This document shows positions 26,488 to 36,687 of a DNA stretch of 64,000 nt, one piece after another. The DNA lies in NCBI GenBank assembly GCA_030748415.1, contig JASMMA010000006.1, positions 1 to 64,000 on the forward strand, in the 5' to 3' direction. This stretch comes from Planctomycetota bacterium (GTDB lineage Bacteria > Planctomycetota > UBA1135). Position numbers and translations under genes: made by a program. The stretch's first letter is position 1. Every line of letters starts with the position of its first letter. The notes beneath the pieces are model-generated. The model did no database searches and was not told the DNA's origin. It worked only from the letters and a program-made list of their open reading frames with translations.

Positions 26488-28872
26488 ATGCGTTCCACCA
26501 TTGGTTGCCTTCTGCTCCTCTCAGGAGTCCTCGTAAATCGTTGGACTCTTGGCTTAATCGGTGGTTGGGCGATTGCAATGGAGAATCCTTTTAGATTCGC
26601 CGGAGTTTTTGCCTTTGACGCTGCTGTTTTTTCCAGTGGTATTCTGCTACTTATCTGGCGGAAACTACCTGTGCGGACAAATGTGGCGACTGTCGCCGTC
26701 GCCTTTCTTCTGGTTGCTTCCACAACATGGGGCACATGGACTCGAGTTTTTACTTACAAGGCTCCACTAGCAATTGCACGAATGGCTTCTTGGCGTTTTG
26801 GTTCGCCTATGTTTGCCTTCCCTGAGGAAGATGTTCAGTGGGCTTCTGATTACGCATTAGAAATTGGCGTGAAAGAGGGTTCAGAAACTCTTGCAACAAA
26901 GCTCCACATCGCAATTGGTAGCTACTTGCTACGCATTGGAAGAGTCACCAAAGGTAGGAAGCATTTTGAAACAGCAGTAGCGATTTCTTCAGAAGCCAAG
27001 TTGTCTGAGAAGCAACGACACTCGGCGCTTCGCTGGCTTGCTATTTCTCACCTTAGAGAAGGAGAGGTGGAGTACTGTATTGTTAAAAACAACGAAGATA
27101 GTGGTATTTTCCCATTCGAGGGCGGTGGCCTATGGACAAACCCTGGTGGAGCTCGCGCCGCAATCCATTCACTGGAAAAAATCTTGGCTGAAGACCCTCA
27201 AGCGTCTGGTGCGCTTTGGCTTTATAACTATGCCCACATTGCAGAAGGCACTTGGCCAGATGGTGTTCCCAAAGAAAGGCGGTTAAACCCTGACAAGATT
27301 CGGACTGGCGCCAAGGTCCCTCATTTCAAGAATATTTCCAGACACCTGGGGGTCAATTCATTTGATTTGTCGGGTGGGGCAATCATGGATGACTTTGATG
27401 GTGACGGGTACTTAGATCTTGTTTCTTCTTCCTGCGATCGCACGATGCCCCTTTCCTATTACCACAATAACGGTGACGGTACTTTTACTAGTTGGACTGA
27501 GCAGGCTGGACTATCTGACCAACTTGGAGGGCTCAATGTCCTCCACGCAGATTACGACAACGATGGTGACCTCGACTTGTTTGTTCCCAGGGGCGCCTGG
27601 ATGCAAATGAAAGGTCGAGATCGGAACTCTCTCCTTCAAAACGATGGAAAGGGGTATTTTCGGGATGTTACAGAAGAGGCAGGCCTCGGTGCTCCTGATT
27701 ACCCTTGCTTGGCTGGAGCGTGGGGGGATTTTGACAATGATGGCGATTTAGATTTGTACCTAGGAAATGAAATCCTGGCGGAAAAGAATTTGGCACCGAG
27801 TCAACTATTTAAGAACAATGGCGATGGGACCTTTACTGATATTGCAAAAGAAGCCGGTGTGATTAATGATGGCCACTCTCGTGGTGTGAATTGGGGGGAT
27901 TTCGATAACGACGGAGACTTAGACTTAGCCGTTTCGAATTACCGTTTTGAGAATCGCCTTTTCCGAAATAATGGTGACGAAACATTTACAAATGTAGCTG
28001 AAGAAAATGGATTCAACTCTGTTGGAGGAACAGAGAAATCTTTCGGGACATGGTTTTTCGATGTGAACAATGATGGTTGGCTTGATATTTTCACCTCGAC
28101 ATACCCTCTAGAGCCAACGGTGGATCCGTCCGCTCAAGAGTGGCTTGATTTGCCATCTACATATGAGCGAGCAAAACTGTACATGAATGATGGAACGGGT
28201 CGCTTCGTTGAAAAGTCGAGTGAATACGGGCTCGACCGAACTTTTCTCACCATGGGACACAATTTTGGCGACATTGACAGTGACGGCTGGATGGATTTTT
28301 ATCTAGGAACAGGTGCTCCACCTTTTGAAACTATGATTCCTAACTTGCTCTTCCGAAATATAGAAGGGAAGAAGTTTCAACTTGCGAGTGCGGAATCGGG
28401 GTTGGGGCATGTAATGAAGGGACATGGCGTTTCCTTTGGCGACTTAGACCAGGATGGTGATTTGGATTTATGGCATCAACTCGGTGGTTGGTACCTAGAT
28501 GGTAGTTTTGGAAACGCCCTATTCATCAATGAGGGCCATGACAACCATTGGCTGAACATCAAGCTTGTGGGCGTGGACTCGAACCGATTTGGGGTGGGCA
28601 CAAGAATCCGAGCCCTCATTCAAGCCGGTGAAAAATTGCGAACCGTTCACGCACAAGTTGGGGCAGGAGCGAGCTTTGGAGGGAATAGCTACCAGGTTGA
28701 GCTGGGCTTAGGGCAAGCGACCCTGATTCAAGAACTTGAACTTTTTTGGCCGGCGAGCGGTGTGCGGCAAGTTCTGGAAAATGTACCTGTGGACCAATGC
28801 ATTCAGGTAACCGAAGGAAAGGAAAAGTGGGATGTTATTCCTATGAAACCGTTCCTGTTTTTGGACGAATAA
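26488..28872 (+). CDS. CRTAC1-family FG-GAP/ASPIC-UnbV protein with membrane N-terminus
   Basis: A 794-residue protein. Three or four hydrophobic helices occupy about the first 90 residues, then a helical TPR-like region (about 100-270), then at least six FG-GAP/VCBS blades with Ca-binding loops such as DFDGDGYLDL, DYDNDGDLDL, DFDNDGDLDL and DVNNDGWLDI. A C-terminal ASPIC/UnbV domain follows (NHWLNIKLVGVDSNRFGVGTR). It probably forms an extracytoplasmic beta-propeller; the function of the family is largely unknown. TAGAAT (26475-26480) ends 7 nt before the ATG, so it is predicted leaderless. It is followed by a second, selenocysteine-containing family member. Confidence 0.88.
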   Translation: MRSTIGCLLLLSGVLVNRWTLGLIGGWAIAMENPFRFAGVFAFDAAVFSSGILLLIWRKLPVRTNVATVAVAFLLVASTTWGTWTRVFTYKAPLAIARMASWRFGSPMFAFPEEDVQWASDYALEIGVKEGSETLATKLHIAIGSYLLRIGRVTKGRKHFETAVAISSEAKLSEKQRHSALRWLAISHLREGEVEYCIVKNNEDSGIFPFEGGGLWTNPGGARAAIHSLEKILAEDPQASGALWLYNYAHIAEGTWPDGVPKERRLNPDKIRTGAKVPHFKNISRHLGVNSFDLSGGAIMDDFDGDGYLDLVSSSCDRTMPLSYYHNNGDGTFTSWTEQAGLSDQLGGLNVLHADYDNDGDLDLFVPRGAWMQMKGRDRNSLLQNDGKGYFRDVTEEAGLGAPDYPCLAGAWGDFDNDGDLDLYLGNEILAEKNLAPSQLFKNNGDGTFTDIAKEAGVINDGHSRGVNWGDFDNDGDLDLAVSNYRFENRLFRNNGDETFTNVAEENGFNSVGGTEKSFGTWFFDVNNDGWLDIFTSTYPLEPTVDPSAQEWLDLPSTYERAKLYMNDGTGRFVEKSSEYGLDRTFLTMGHNFGDIDSDGWMDFYLGTGAPPFETMIPNLLFRNIEGKKFQLASAESGLGHVMKGHGVSFGDLDQDGDLDLWHQLGGWYLDGSFGNALFINEGHDNHWLNIKLVGVDSNRFGVGTRIRALIQAGEKLRTVHAQVGAGASFGGNSYQVELGLGQATLIQELELFWPASGVRQVLENVPVDQCIQVTEGKEKWDVIPMKPFLFLDE

Positions 28873-28962
28873 TTCTTTTTGTTTAGGGGGAAAATTGTTA
28901 GCATTTGCTCACGAAGTGCCGGAGGGAAGGATGAGGCCACCTTCTCGCCCTTCCCTAAGCCC

Positions 28963-31900
28963 ATGAAATTCCCCAGAACCTCAATCCTCACCTTGCTCCT
29001 TGCAGCATCATCGCTCCTAAGCTCTTGTTCCGAAGGAGTTTCGGAAGAGCAAGCTAAAATTGATAACCAAACTCAAAAGATGCTTGAATCAGAGGGCATT
29101 CATATTGGGTGGGGTAAATCAGGGTTGCTGAAGCCCCTTGGAAAGAGCGTCATGGACATGTCTTTCCCTGACGCCACCTCCTGGCCGCTTTTTGAGGAGC
29201 AAGTCACTTGGACGGATATCACTTCCGCAGCCCCTTCAGAAACTACGATTCCTTCCAATAATTTAGTGGTGCGGGAATGGACTGTTTCGGATGAGGTCAA
29301 ATCTGGTTCTCCAGACCAAATGAGCATTTACCGAGGCCTATTCGATGAGGTCGAGTATTTCAAAAAGGCAAAGATGAAGGTTTATTTGCCTGTTCCAACC
29401 TGGATTGATTATCCAACGACACGGAAGCATGGAATGTTGTTCGTAGGAACGGCAAAAATGAAGAATGGGAAGATTGGAAAAGTCAAAGGCCTGGCCCATG
29501 TTTCCCTTCGTCGCCCTCTTGGCGGCGATGCTGACAGTTTCAGGATTTACGATTGGAAGACTGTTTACCTGAAGACCTACGAGGCCGACCACTACCTGTT
29601 CGAGGATGTTCTTGATGAAGCCATTCCAGATTCGGGAAGTCTTGCTGCAGCGCGCCAGTCCATCCATGAAGAAAAGGTTCTGGATTTCTTGCTTGCCAAA
29701 AAGCGCGGCGAAGATTGGGAAAAGCCCAACAAATACTTTCGGCCCGAGTCTTTTGACCGCCATCCTGGCGTTTCCATTGTGGATATTGATGCCGATGGCT
29801 TCGATGACTTTTATGTCATGGAGAGGTGGGGGAAGAACATGTTGTTCCGGAACCAGGGTGATGGAACATTTGAAGATGTTGCTCCTGAGTTAGGTTTGGA
29901 CATTGAAGGTGATACTTCCTCTGCAATATTCGCAGACTTCGATAACGATGGTGACCAGGATCTTGTTTTGGGCGGCACGCTTCGGAGGTCCATGCTCCTT
30001 ATAAATACGAATGGCAAGTTCGAAGATGTAACTCAAAGTGCTATCGAAGGTAAATTGCCTTACCTTATTTCATCCGTTACTGCAGCCGATTACGATAACG
30101 ACGGCTTGATTGATTTTTACCTTGCATCTTATGCTGGGGACTTTGCCCAGCGAGCTCTAAACATCCGCCGTTACAACCAAAAGAATACGGAATGGAAAGA
30201 TGCTCTCGAACCATTCATGAGCCCAAAAGATTGGAAGCACCTTGACCAACTCTTTGAAGAAATAGCGCCTACGAATAAGTACTACACCCAGCGCCCAGGT
30301 CCCCCAAACACACTTCTACACAACTTGGGGAATGGGAAGTTCGAAGTTCTTCCTGACCACCCTCTGAGCAAGGTTTTTCGCAATACTTACCAGGCTACCT
30401 GGGCGGATTACGATCTCGATGGTGACATGGACCTTTATTGCGCGAATGACTTTGCCCCCAACAACTTATTCCAAAATATCGGTGATGGACAATTTGTTGA
30501 TGTGACTTCCGCAACTGGCACAGCTGATATTGGATTCGGTATGGGGGCTACCTTTGGCGATTACGACCAAGATGGCGACCAAGACATGTATGTTGCCAAC
30601 ATGTTCTCGAAGGCCGGCCGTCGAGTGACTTCCTTCTTTATGGAAGGCCGCGAGAACTGCGACCCTGAAGCGCTCCAAGGGGAAGGAATCGATCCCGTTT
30701 TTCGCCGTATGGCTGAAGGGAATTCGCTATTCCGCAACGATGGTGACAGCTTTACCAAAGTGTCAGGCATGACCAAGTACGAGCGGTGGGATTTGGGCGA
30801 ACCTGAAGGCCACAAAGTTCCCGTAGAAGAGGGAGGCTGGGCCTGGGGCGTTCAATTCGCCGACTTTGACAACGATAGTTTTTTGGACTTGTACGGCCTT
30901 TCCGGCTACTACTCAGCGCCGAAGAAGGTGAAACTTTCGGTGGATTTGTGAAGTGCTTTCTGGCGCACGGTCGTGCGCACTGATGAGAAAGTGGACATCG
31001 AGAAGAAAAACCAAATGCAGTCCATGGATGCCACCTCGGACGGCTCAACAGCCACAGTGAACTTGGGTGAATCCATCCGAAAGCAAGTTGAAAACGGTGC
31101 CTCCTTTTCTGGAGGTGAAAGCAACCATATGTGGGTGAGTATGGGTGGCCAAGATTTTATGGACATTTCTGGAATCTCTGGCACATCTCATGGCGGCGAT
31201 AGCCGTTCCTTTGCCTTGTTTGATTACGACAAGGATGGTTTCCAAGACATGGTAGTTGTGAATGCGAATGCTCCCTATGTGAAATTGTTCCGTAACAGAA
31301 TCGGAGAGCACCAGAAAGAAACTTCTGCAGGTTCCTTCATCGCGGTCCGTTTTGAAGGAGGAAATCAAAGCGCAACGCCATCCAAAGAATTTGCTCCTCG
31401 CGACGGCTATGGCGCCAAACTTCGAGTCAAGGTGGGCGAACAAATCCTTCTGCGCGAGCTTCGTTGCGGGGAAGGACTTGCGGCTCAAAACAGCACAACG
31501 CTCATGGTTGGTCTTGGTCAAGGAGTATCGGCAGCCGACTCTATTGAAGTTACTTGGCCAAGCGGTCGGTCATTTAGTTTGGACAAGAAAGTTGCGGCAG
31601 GTTCATTGGTGACCTGTTCGGAAAAAACAGGTTCGTTCAAGGTTCAAAAATACGGAAAAACGAAGAAGAACCTTTCTGCTGCTAGCCACGAAAACGGCCA
31701 CAAAACTTCTAAGAAAGGAAGCGTAATGGAAATTGTCGGTGAGACTGGGCACGGTGCCGACCATCGGATGTATGTTCTTTCCTACCCAACCTGTTCAGCC
31801 TGTAAAAAAGCAATTCCAAGATTGGAGCGCATTGCCGAAGAGTACGGGAGTGAAATGGCAATGTACGCCGTCCCTTATGGTTCAATGCCTGGGACCAAAG

Positions 31901-32190
31901 CCGAGTGGTATCGCTATGTCAAAAAGTATGATCCCGCATACGAGCCATTAGTGGACATGACACCAGAGCAACTTGCTGTAATGGAATCCAACTTGGCTGC
32001 AATGGGAGTGGGTCAACTGTTGGCAGGGTGTGGGCGCGGTGAGTACTGTGTTTGCGAAACCCCTTGTGGTACAGAGCCCAAGGGCTACGGCGCACCAACC
32101 ACATTGGTCACGGATTCAGATGGCAACCCCATCGCCGCCTTCTCAGGAGTCCCATCTGTTTCTGAGTTACGGAAGACTCTTCACCACTAA
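28963..32190 (+). CDS. CRTAC1-family lipoprotein selenoprotein (in-frame TGA = Sec663) fused to a thioredoxin-like domain
   Basis: A single 1075-codon frame interrupted only by TGA at 30949-30951. Upstream: lipobox LLSSC (Cys22) and FG-GAP blades (DIDADGFDDF, DFDNDGDQDL, DYDNDGLIDF, DYDLDGDMDL, DYDQDGDQDM, DFDNDSFLDL). Directly after the TGA the frame continues SAFWRTVV, another blade (DYDKDGFQDM), an ASPIC/UnbV domain (GYGAKLRVKVG ... EVTWPSGRS), and a thioredoxin-like domain with C944-SAC-947 and a Cys-rich segment CGRGEYCVCETPCG. Splitting at the TGA would separate the propeller from its normal C-terminal domain and leave the second part without a start. A hairpin with loop GGTC, as in E. 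coli fdhF, lies 17 nt after the TGA. I infer selenocysteine. ATG 28963 is set by the signal peptide. Confidence 0.87.
30963..30978 (+). promoter_or_regulatory. Bacterial SECIS element (CRTAC1-like mRNA)
   Basis: A perfect 6-bp stem GCGCAC/GTGCGC closes the tetraloop GGTC. The loop begins 17 nt after the TGA, against 18 nt for the GGUC loop in E. coli fdhF as I recall it. The loop sequence, position and GC-rich stem match the bacterial SECIS well. Confidence 0.85.
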
Positions 32191-32283
32191 GGATTAGGTA
32201 TTCATTTATCGAACACCAAGAGTGGGAAGTGAGTAGAATGCAAGTTCCCCACTTGCTCCACACTTGCATCCAGTAACTCTTTC

Positions 32284-33282
32284 ATGAACGGCCTTATCCC
32301 CGTCGGAATGGCCTCAATCGCACATAGCGTGCCCGATTGGGTAGTGGATAACCACTACTTTGAGCGGCTTGTGGACACATCCGATGAGTGGATTGTTCAG
32401 CGCACGGGCATTTCCGAGCGCCATTGGCTTAAACCTGGCCAACGCCCCTCCGATATGTTTGTCGAGGCAGGCAACTTGGCCATGGAGCGGGCCGGGGTGA
32501 CCCCCGATGAAATCGACCTCATCATTTGCGGCTCTGTCTCTGGAGATTTCACAGCCCCTTCCCAAGCATGTGTCGTGCAAGATAGGCTTGGCATTCGAAA
32601 CAACTGTGGTGCATTTGATGTTGCCGCCGCTTGTTCCGGATTCATGTATGCCTTGTCATGCGGTTCCGCTTTTGTGGCTTCTGGCCAGTACAAAAATGTC
32701 CTCGTTCTTGGTGGCGAGGCCATGTCTCGCATGATCAATCATGAAGACCGCACGACCGTGGTTTTGTTTGGCGACGGTGCGGGCGCAACCGTCCTTCAGC
32801 CACACGATGTTTGTAAACAAGGTCTGATTGAAGATTTCACTCTTCATGCTGATGGTAGCGGTGCACATTTCATCATCAAGCCCCGCGGTGGTGGTTGGGA
32901 ACCTATGAACGAAGAGATTCTCGCAAAGCGAGAGCACCTCATTCAGATGAAAGGCCGTGAAGTGTTCCGGTTTGCCTACTCAAAAATGAAAGAGATGTGT
33001 GATTGGGCGATGGATGGCATTGAACATGATCACGACAAGCTCGGCTGGATGTTGCCCCACCAAATGAACCGCCGTATTTTGACGAGCGCCATGGATGCTC
33101 TTGGAATCCCCAAGGAGAAGGTTCTTCACAATATTCAAAAGTATGGCAATACTTCTTCCGCTTCAGTCCCAATTTTATTTTCGGAAGCTTGGGCTGACGG
33201 CAAGTTGGAAAAAGACAAGTACCTTATTCTCGCCGCCTTTGGCTCAGGCCTGACCTGGGCTGGCATGCGGATTAAGTGGTAA
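32284..33282 (+). CDS. fabH: 3-oxoacyl-ACP synthase III (FabH-like)
   Basis: A 332-residue thiolase-fold condensing enzyme. The catalytic Cys is in VAAACSGFMYAL, the His in WMLPHQMNRRI and the Asn in YGNTSSASVPI, the full Cys-His-Asn triad of FabH. It probably starts fatty acid synthesis from acyl-CoA and malonyl-ACP. It stands alone, without other fab genes, so a specialised KAS III role cannot be excluded. A TAGAAT about 45 nt upstream of the ATG is the likely -10. Confidence 0.9.
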   Translation: MNGLIPVGMASIAHSVPDWVVDNHYFERLVDTSDEWIVQRTGISERHWLKPGQRPSDMFVEAGNLAMERAGVTPDEIDLIICGSVSGDFTAPSQACVVQDRLGIRNNCGAFDVAAACSGFMYALSCGSAFVASGQYKNVLVLGGEAMSRMINHEDRTTVVLFGDGAGATVLQPHDVCKQGLIEDFTLHADGSGAHFIIKPRGGGWEPMNEEILAKREHLIQMKGREVFRFAYSKMKEMCDWAMDGIEHDHDKLGWMLPHQMNRRILTSAMDALGIPKEKVLHNIQKYGNTSSASVPILFSEAWADGKLEKDKYLILAAFGSGLTWAGMRIKW

Positions 33283-33308
33283 GGTTCGCCCCTTGCTAGA
33301 ATGGGGAA

Positions 33309-34553
33309 ATGGAGAATTTCATTCCTTTATTTGCGGCTTTAATTGGTGGGATTATTGGTTGGTGGGTGGCGAATCGGAAAGCGACCGAGGCCCTCGACCG
33401 AGAGGCTGAGGCCAAGGAATCAGAAACCAAGGCCCGCGAAGAGCTCTCCCTTGCCCGCGAACGGTTGGCAGGGTTGGAAGCCCAAGAAGGTGTACTCGCC
33501 AAGTTTATGGAGAGGGAAAAGCAAATTTTTGATAAATCCATCGCCGAGATGGAGAATAAGTTTAAGGGATTGGCCCAGACTGCCTTGCGGGCAAACAATG
33601 AACAGTTTTTACAAAATACAGAACTGAAGCTCGCCCCTCTTTCTGAAGCTCTGAAAAAACTAGAGACCAAAACGGGCGACTTGGAAAAGAAACGGTCCGA
33701 GGCCTATGGGCAGCTTAGTGAGCAAATAAAAGGAATGATGGATGCTGCAGGGGGCATGGTTCAAACAAGCGAGCGCATGCAGTCCTTACTCAAAGGCTCT
33801 AGTCAGGTGCGCGGTAACTGGGGCGAGATGCTACTTCGCAATGTGGTTGAGTTTGCTGGTATGGAGGAGCATGTGCACTTCAACGAACAGGTTGCGGTGG
33901 CTGACCGAAAAATCCCTGATATGGTGATTAAGCTTCCTGGGGCTGCAGGGATTCCCGTGGATTCAAAGTGTCCCTTTGATTCTTATGAATTGGCCCGAAA
34001 TGAGTCCGATCCCGAGAAGGTACGCGAATTGATGGTTAAGCACGCGAAAGCCGTAAAAGACCATGTGGTTGAGCTAGGTCGGCGTGATTATTCGTCATCG
34101 ATTGACGGTGACATTGATTTCACAATCATGTTTATGCCTGGCGACCATTTGCTCGAAGCTGCTCTCGCAATAGATCCTGCCCTTCAGGATGAAGCGCTGA
34201 GGAAAAAGATATTAATTACAAATCCTGTGAGTCTTGTTGCACTACTTCGAACAGTTCGCGTTTATTGGCGCCAAGAAGATACGAACAAAAATGCTCGCCA
34301 AATTGCAGACGCGGCAAAAACTTTGTACGAACGATGCTGCACCTGGATGGAGCATATTGGCAAGGTGGGCAAGAATCTCAAAACTGCCGGCGATTCTTAT
34401 AATAAGGCAGTCGGGAGTTTCGACCGGAGCATTCAGCCTGCTGGCAGGAAGGTTAAAGAGTTAAATGTCTCTGGCCTTGACACAAAGGCGCTTGAAGACG
34501 ACAAGACTCGTCCCAAGGAAATTCCCAACGAGATTCGGGAGTTAGGGGAATAA
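33309..34553 (+). CDS. rmuC: DNA recombination protein RmuC family
   Basis: A 414-residue protein with an N-terminal membrane helix (residues 3-20), a coiled coil of about 130 residues rich in Glu, Lys and Ala, and the RmuC nuclease-like domain (VRGNWGEMLLRNVVEFAGM, IPDMVIKLPG, IPVDSKCPFDSYELAR, FMPGDHLLEAAL). RmuC limits inversions at inverted repeats in E. coli. TAGAAT (33297-33302) ends 6 nt before the ATG: predicted leaderless. Confidence 0.95.
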   Translation: MENFIPLFAALIGGIIGWWVANRKATEALDREAEAKESETKAREELSLARERLAGLEAQEGVLAKFMEREKQIFDKSIAEMENKFKGLAQTALRANNEQFLQNTELKLAPLSEALKKLETKTGDLEKKRSEAYGQLSEQIKGMMDAAGGMVQTSERMQSLLKGSSQVRGNWGEMLLRNVVEFAGMEEHVHFNEQVAVADRKIPDMVIKLPGAAGIPVDSKCPFDSYELARNESDPEKVRELMVKHAKAVKDHVVELGRRDYSSSIDGDIDFTIMFMPGDHLLEAALAIDPALQDEALRKKILITNPVSLVALLRTVRVYWRQEDTNKNARQIADAAKTLYERCCTWMEHIGKVGKNLKTAGDSYNKAVGSFDRSIQPAGRKVKELNVSGLDTKALEDDKTRPKEIPNEIRELGE

Positions 34554-34587
34554 GGCACAAGTTTTGGAAGGGGTTAGAATCCTTTCC

Positions 34588-36678
34588 ATGAAACTCTGCA
34601 TCCCCGCCCTGTTTTTGCTGGCTTCTTTTGTAGCTTGCTCAACCCAAGGTCCCCAAAGCTTTGAGCAGATTTCGTCTGCGGCAGCTGAGCAGGGACTCAT
34701 TTTGGTTCAGCCCAAATTCGAGCAGACCCCAAGCGAGGTTGTTTCAACCGTGGACTCAGTTCTGGCAATGGCGGACGCTGCTTTGGATTCCATAGCAACT
34801 CAAGACCCAGCTACCGCAACTTTTGAGTCCACCTTTGCAGCTCTAGACTCAGCGGTGTATCCCATGATGACGGTTATGAACCGCTATTGGCTTATGAAGG
34901 AAACGCGCCAAGAGCCGGAAATACGGGAAGCATGCACAAGCCAGGTTCAGCGGTTGAGCGAATGGGGAGTGGAAGTCGAGTACCGCGAAGATCTTTACAG
35001 GATTTGCAATGCTGTTTCCGCTCGGATTGAGAGCGGAGATTTGCTTCAGCCAGAGGGGGAAGACGCACAACTTTATCGTGATACGATGCGCGATTATCGA
35101 AGGGCTGGATTCAACCTAGATAGTTCAACTCGCGAGAAAGTTGCGAAGATGAAAAATAAGCTATCCAAGCTTGAGTCCGATTTTGATTCCAATATTACGA
35201 ACTCGTCAGTGACCTTGGAGTTTGTCGCGGAAGACCTTGCTGGTGTGCCCGAGTCCTTTTTAGAGTCAAGCAAGACTCAGACTGGGAAGCACGCAGTGCG
35301 CGTAACAGTGACGCCCGACTATATGGCGGTTATGGAAAACTGTTCCGTTCGGAAGACTCGTCGTAAAGTCAACGCAGCCCGATATTCCGTGGCAATGGAT
35401 GAAAATGGACCCATCTTGAACAAGATTGTTCGCCTTCGCGGGAAAATGGCCTCCTTGCTGGGATATTCGACTTGGGCAGACTACAAAATTGAACCCAAAA
35501 TGGCTTCTACTGGTGGCAAGGCACTGGATTTTGCCGAAGGACTTGCTCGCGGACTTCAACCAAAGTTTGACGCAGAAGTGGCTGAGCTTCGAGAGCTAAT
35601 GGTAGCTGAAACCGGCAACACGGACGCTCAAATTCAATGGTGGGATTTTCGTTACTACCAGAACCAATTGATGAAGGAGCACTTCAGTGTCGATTCGGAA
35701 GCATTACGGAATTACTTCCCACTCAAAGAAGTTATTTCTGGTATGTTCGGGGTGTACCAACACATCTTTGATCTTCGGTTTACTCAAGTTGAACCCGATT
35801 ACAAATGGGTTGACGACCTAGAACTTTGGGCAGTTGAAGATGCAAACACAGGCGAAGCAATGGGTATGTTCTATCTCGACCTTTACCCTCGACCTGGGAA
35901 GTACAACCACTTTGCTCAGTTTGACATTATTGGTGGCAAGCTTTTGACTGATGGTCGTTATCAACGCCCCGTCGTTTCTCTGGTCTGCAATTTTACCCCA
36001 GGCGTTGGCGACGAACCTGCCCTAATGAATCACGGAGAAGTGGAAACAATTTTCCATGAGTTTGGCCATGCCATGCATTCGATTCTTACACGGGCGAAGT
36101 ATCAACGATTTAGTGGCGCCAATGTCGCCCGCGATTTTGTAGAAGCTCCATCCCAAATGTTTGAAGCTTGGGCATGGGACGCAAAAGTTCTTCAGCAGTT
36201 TGCCATTGACTGGCGTGACGGAGAAACTGTGATTCCTATGGAAACACTGGAAAATATGAAAAAAGCAAAGCTTGCAACTGTAGGTGTGCACTACCGCCGC
36301 CAAATGGGTTTAGCCTTGGCTGACTTGCGAATGCATGTGGCCGAAGCTGGTGCCGACGCCGGCGAAATTTGTAACGCCGCTAACGCTGAGGTCCTATTCA
36401 CTCCACCAGCAAACACCAACTTTGCCGCATATTGGGGACACCTCACGGGCTACGATGCGGGTTACTATGGCTACGGGTGGGCTGATTCCATTGCAGCCGA
36501 CATGGGTACCGTATTTGAGAACGCCCCCAATCGGTTTCTCGATAAAGAGGTGGGTATGCGGCTCCGAAAAGAAATCTACTCTGTTGGCGGCAGCCGCGAC
36601 GCGGATATTTCAATACGCAAATTCTTGGGCAGAGAGCGTTCCAACGCAGCTTTCTTGAAATCCTTAGGAATTCAGTAA
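34588..36678 (+). CDS. M3-family oligopeptidase, lipoprotein
   Basis: A 696-residue zinc oligopeptidase. The lipobox is SFVAC (Cys about 17), so it is membrane-tethered outside the cytoplasm, unlike the cytoplasmic thimet oligopeptidases. The zinc motif is HEFGH in VETIFHEFGHAMHSIL (about residue 490), with the third ligand in DFVEAPSQMFEAW. The helical N-terminal part is typical of M3. ATG 34588 is preferred over the TTG at 34564, since it gives the signal peptide and has TAGAAT 7 nt upstream. It ends 9 bp from the convergent helicase. Confidence 0.93.
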   Translation: MKLCIPALFLLASFVACSTQGPQSFEQISSAAAEQGLILVQPKFEQTPSEVVSTVDSVLAMADAALDSIATQDPATATFESTFAALDSAVYPMMTVMNRYWLMKETRQEPEIREACTSQVQRLSEWGVEVEYREDLYRICNAVSARIESGDLLQPEGEDAQLYRDTMRDYRRAGFNLDSSTREKVAKMKNKLSKLESDFDSNITNSSVTLEFVAEDLAGVPESFLESSKTQTGKHAVRVTVTPDYMAVMENCSVRKTRRKVNAARYSVAMDENGPILNKIVRLRGKMASLLGYSTWADYKIEPKMASTGGKALDFAEGLARGLQPKFDAEVAELRELMVAETGNTDAQIQWWDFRYYQNQLMKEHFSVDSEALRNYFPLKEVISGMFGVYQHIFDLRFTQVEPDYKWVDDLELWAVEDANTGEAMGMFYLDLYPRPGKYNHFAQFDIIGGKLLTDGRYQRPVVSLVCNFTPGVGDEPALMNHGEVETIFHEFGHAMHSILTRAKYQRFSGANVARDFVEAPSQMFEAWAWDAKVLQQFAIDWRDGETVIPMETLENMKKAKLATVGVHYRRQMGLALADLRMHVAEAGADAGEICNAANAEVLFTPPANTNFAAYWGHLTGYDAGYYGYGWADSIAADMGTVFENAPNRFLDKEVGMRLRKEIYSVGGSRDADISIRKFLGRERSNAAFLKSLGIQ

Positions 36679-36687
36679 GTAGGGCAG

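Noticed and set aside
28879..28962. Earlier TTG start for the CRTAC1 selenoprotein
   Set aside because: It would put 28 residues before a clear lipoprotein signal peptide; ATG 28963 gives the proper N-terminus.
30949..30951. TGA as a real stop or nonsense mutation in the CRTAC1-like gene
   Set aside because: The downstream frame is intact for over 400 codons with the expected domains, and a GGTC-loop hairpin sits at the right distance. A decayed pseudogene would show further damage.
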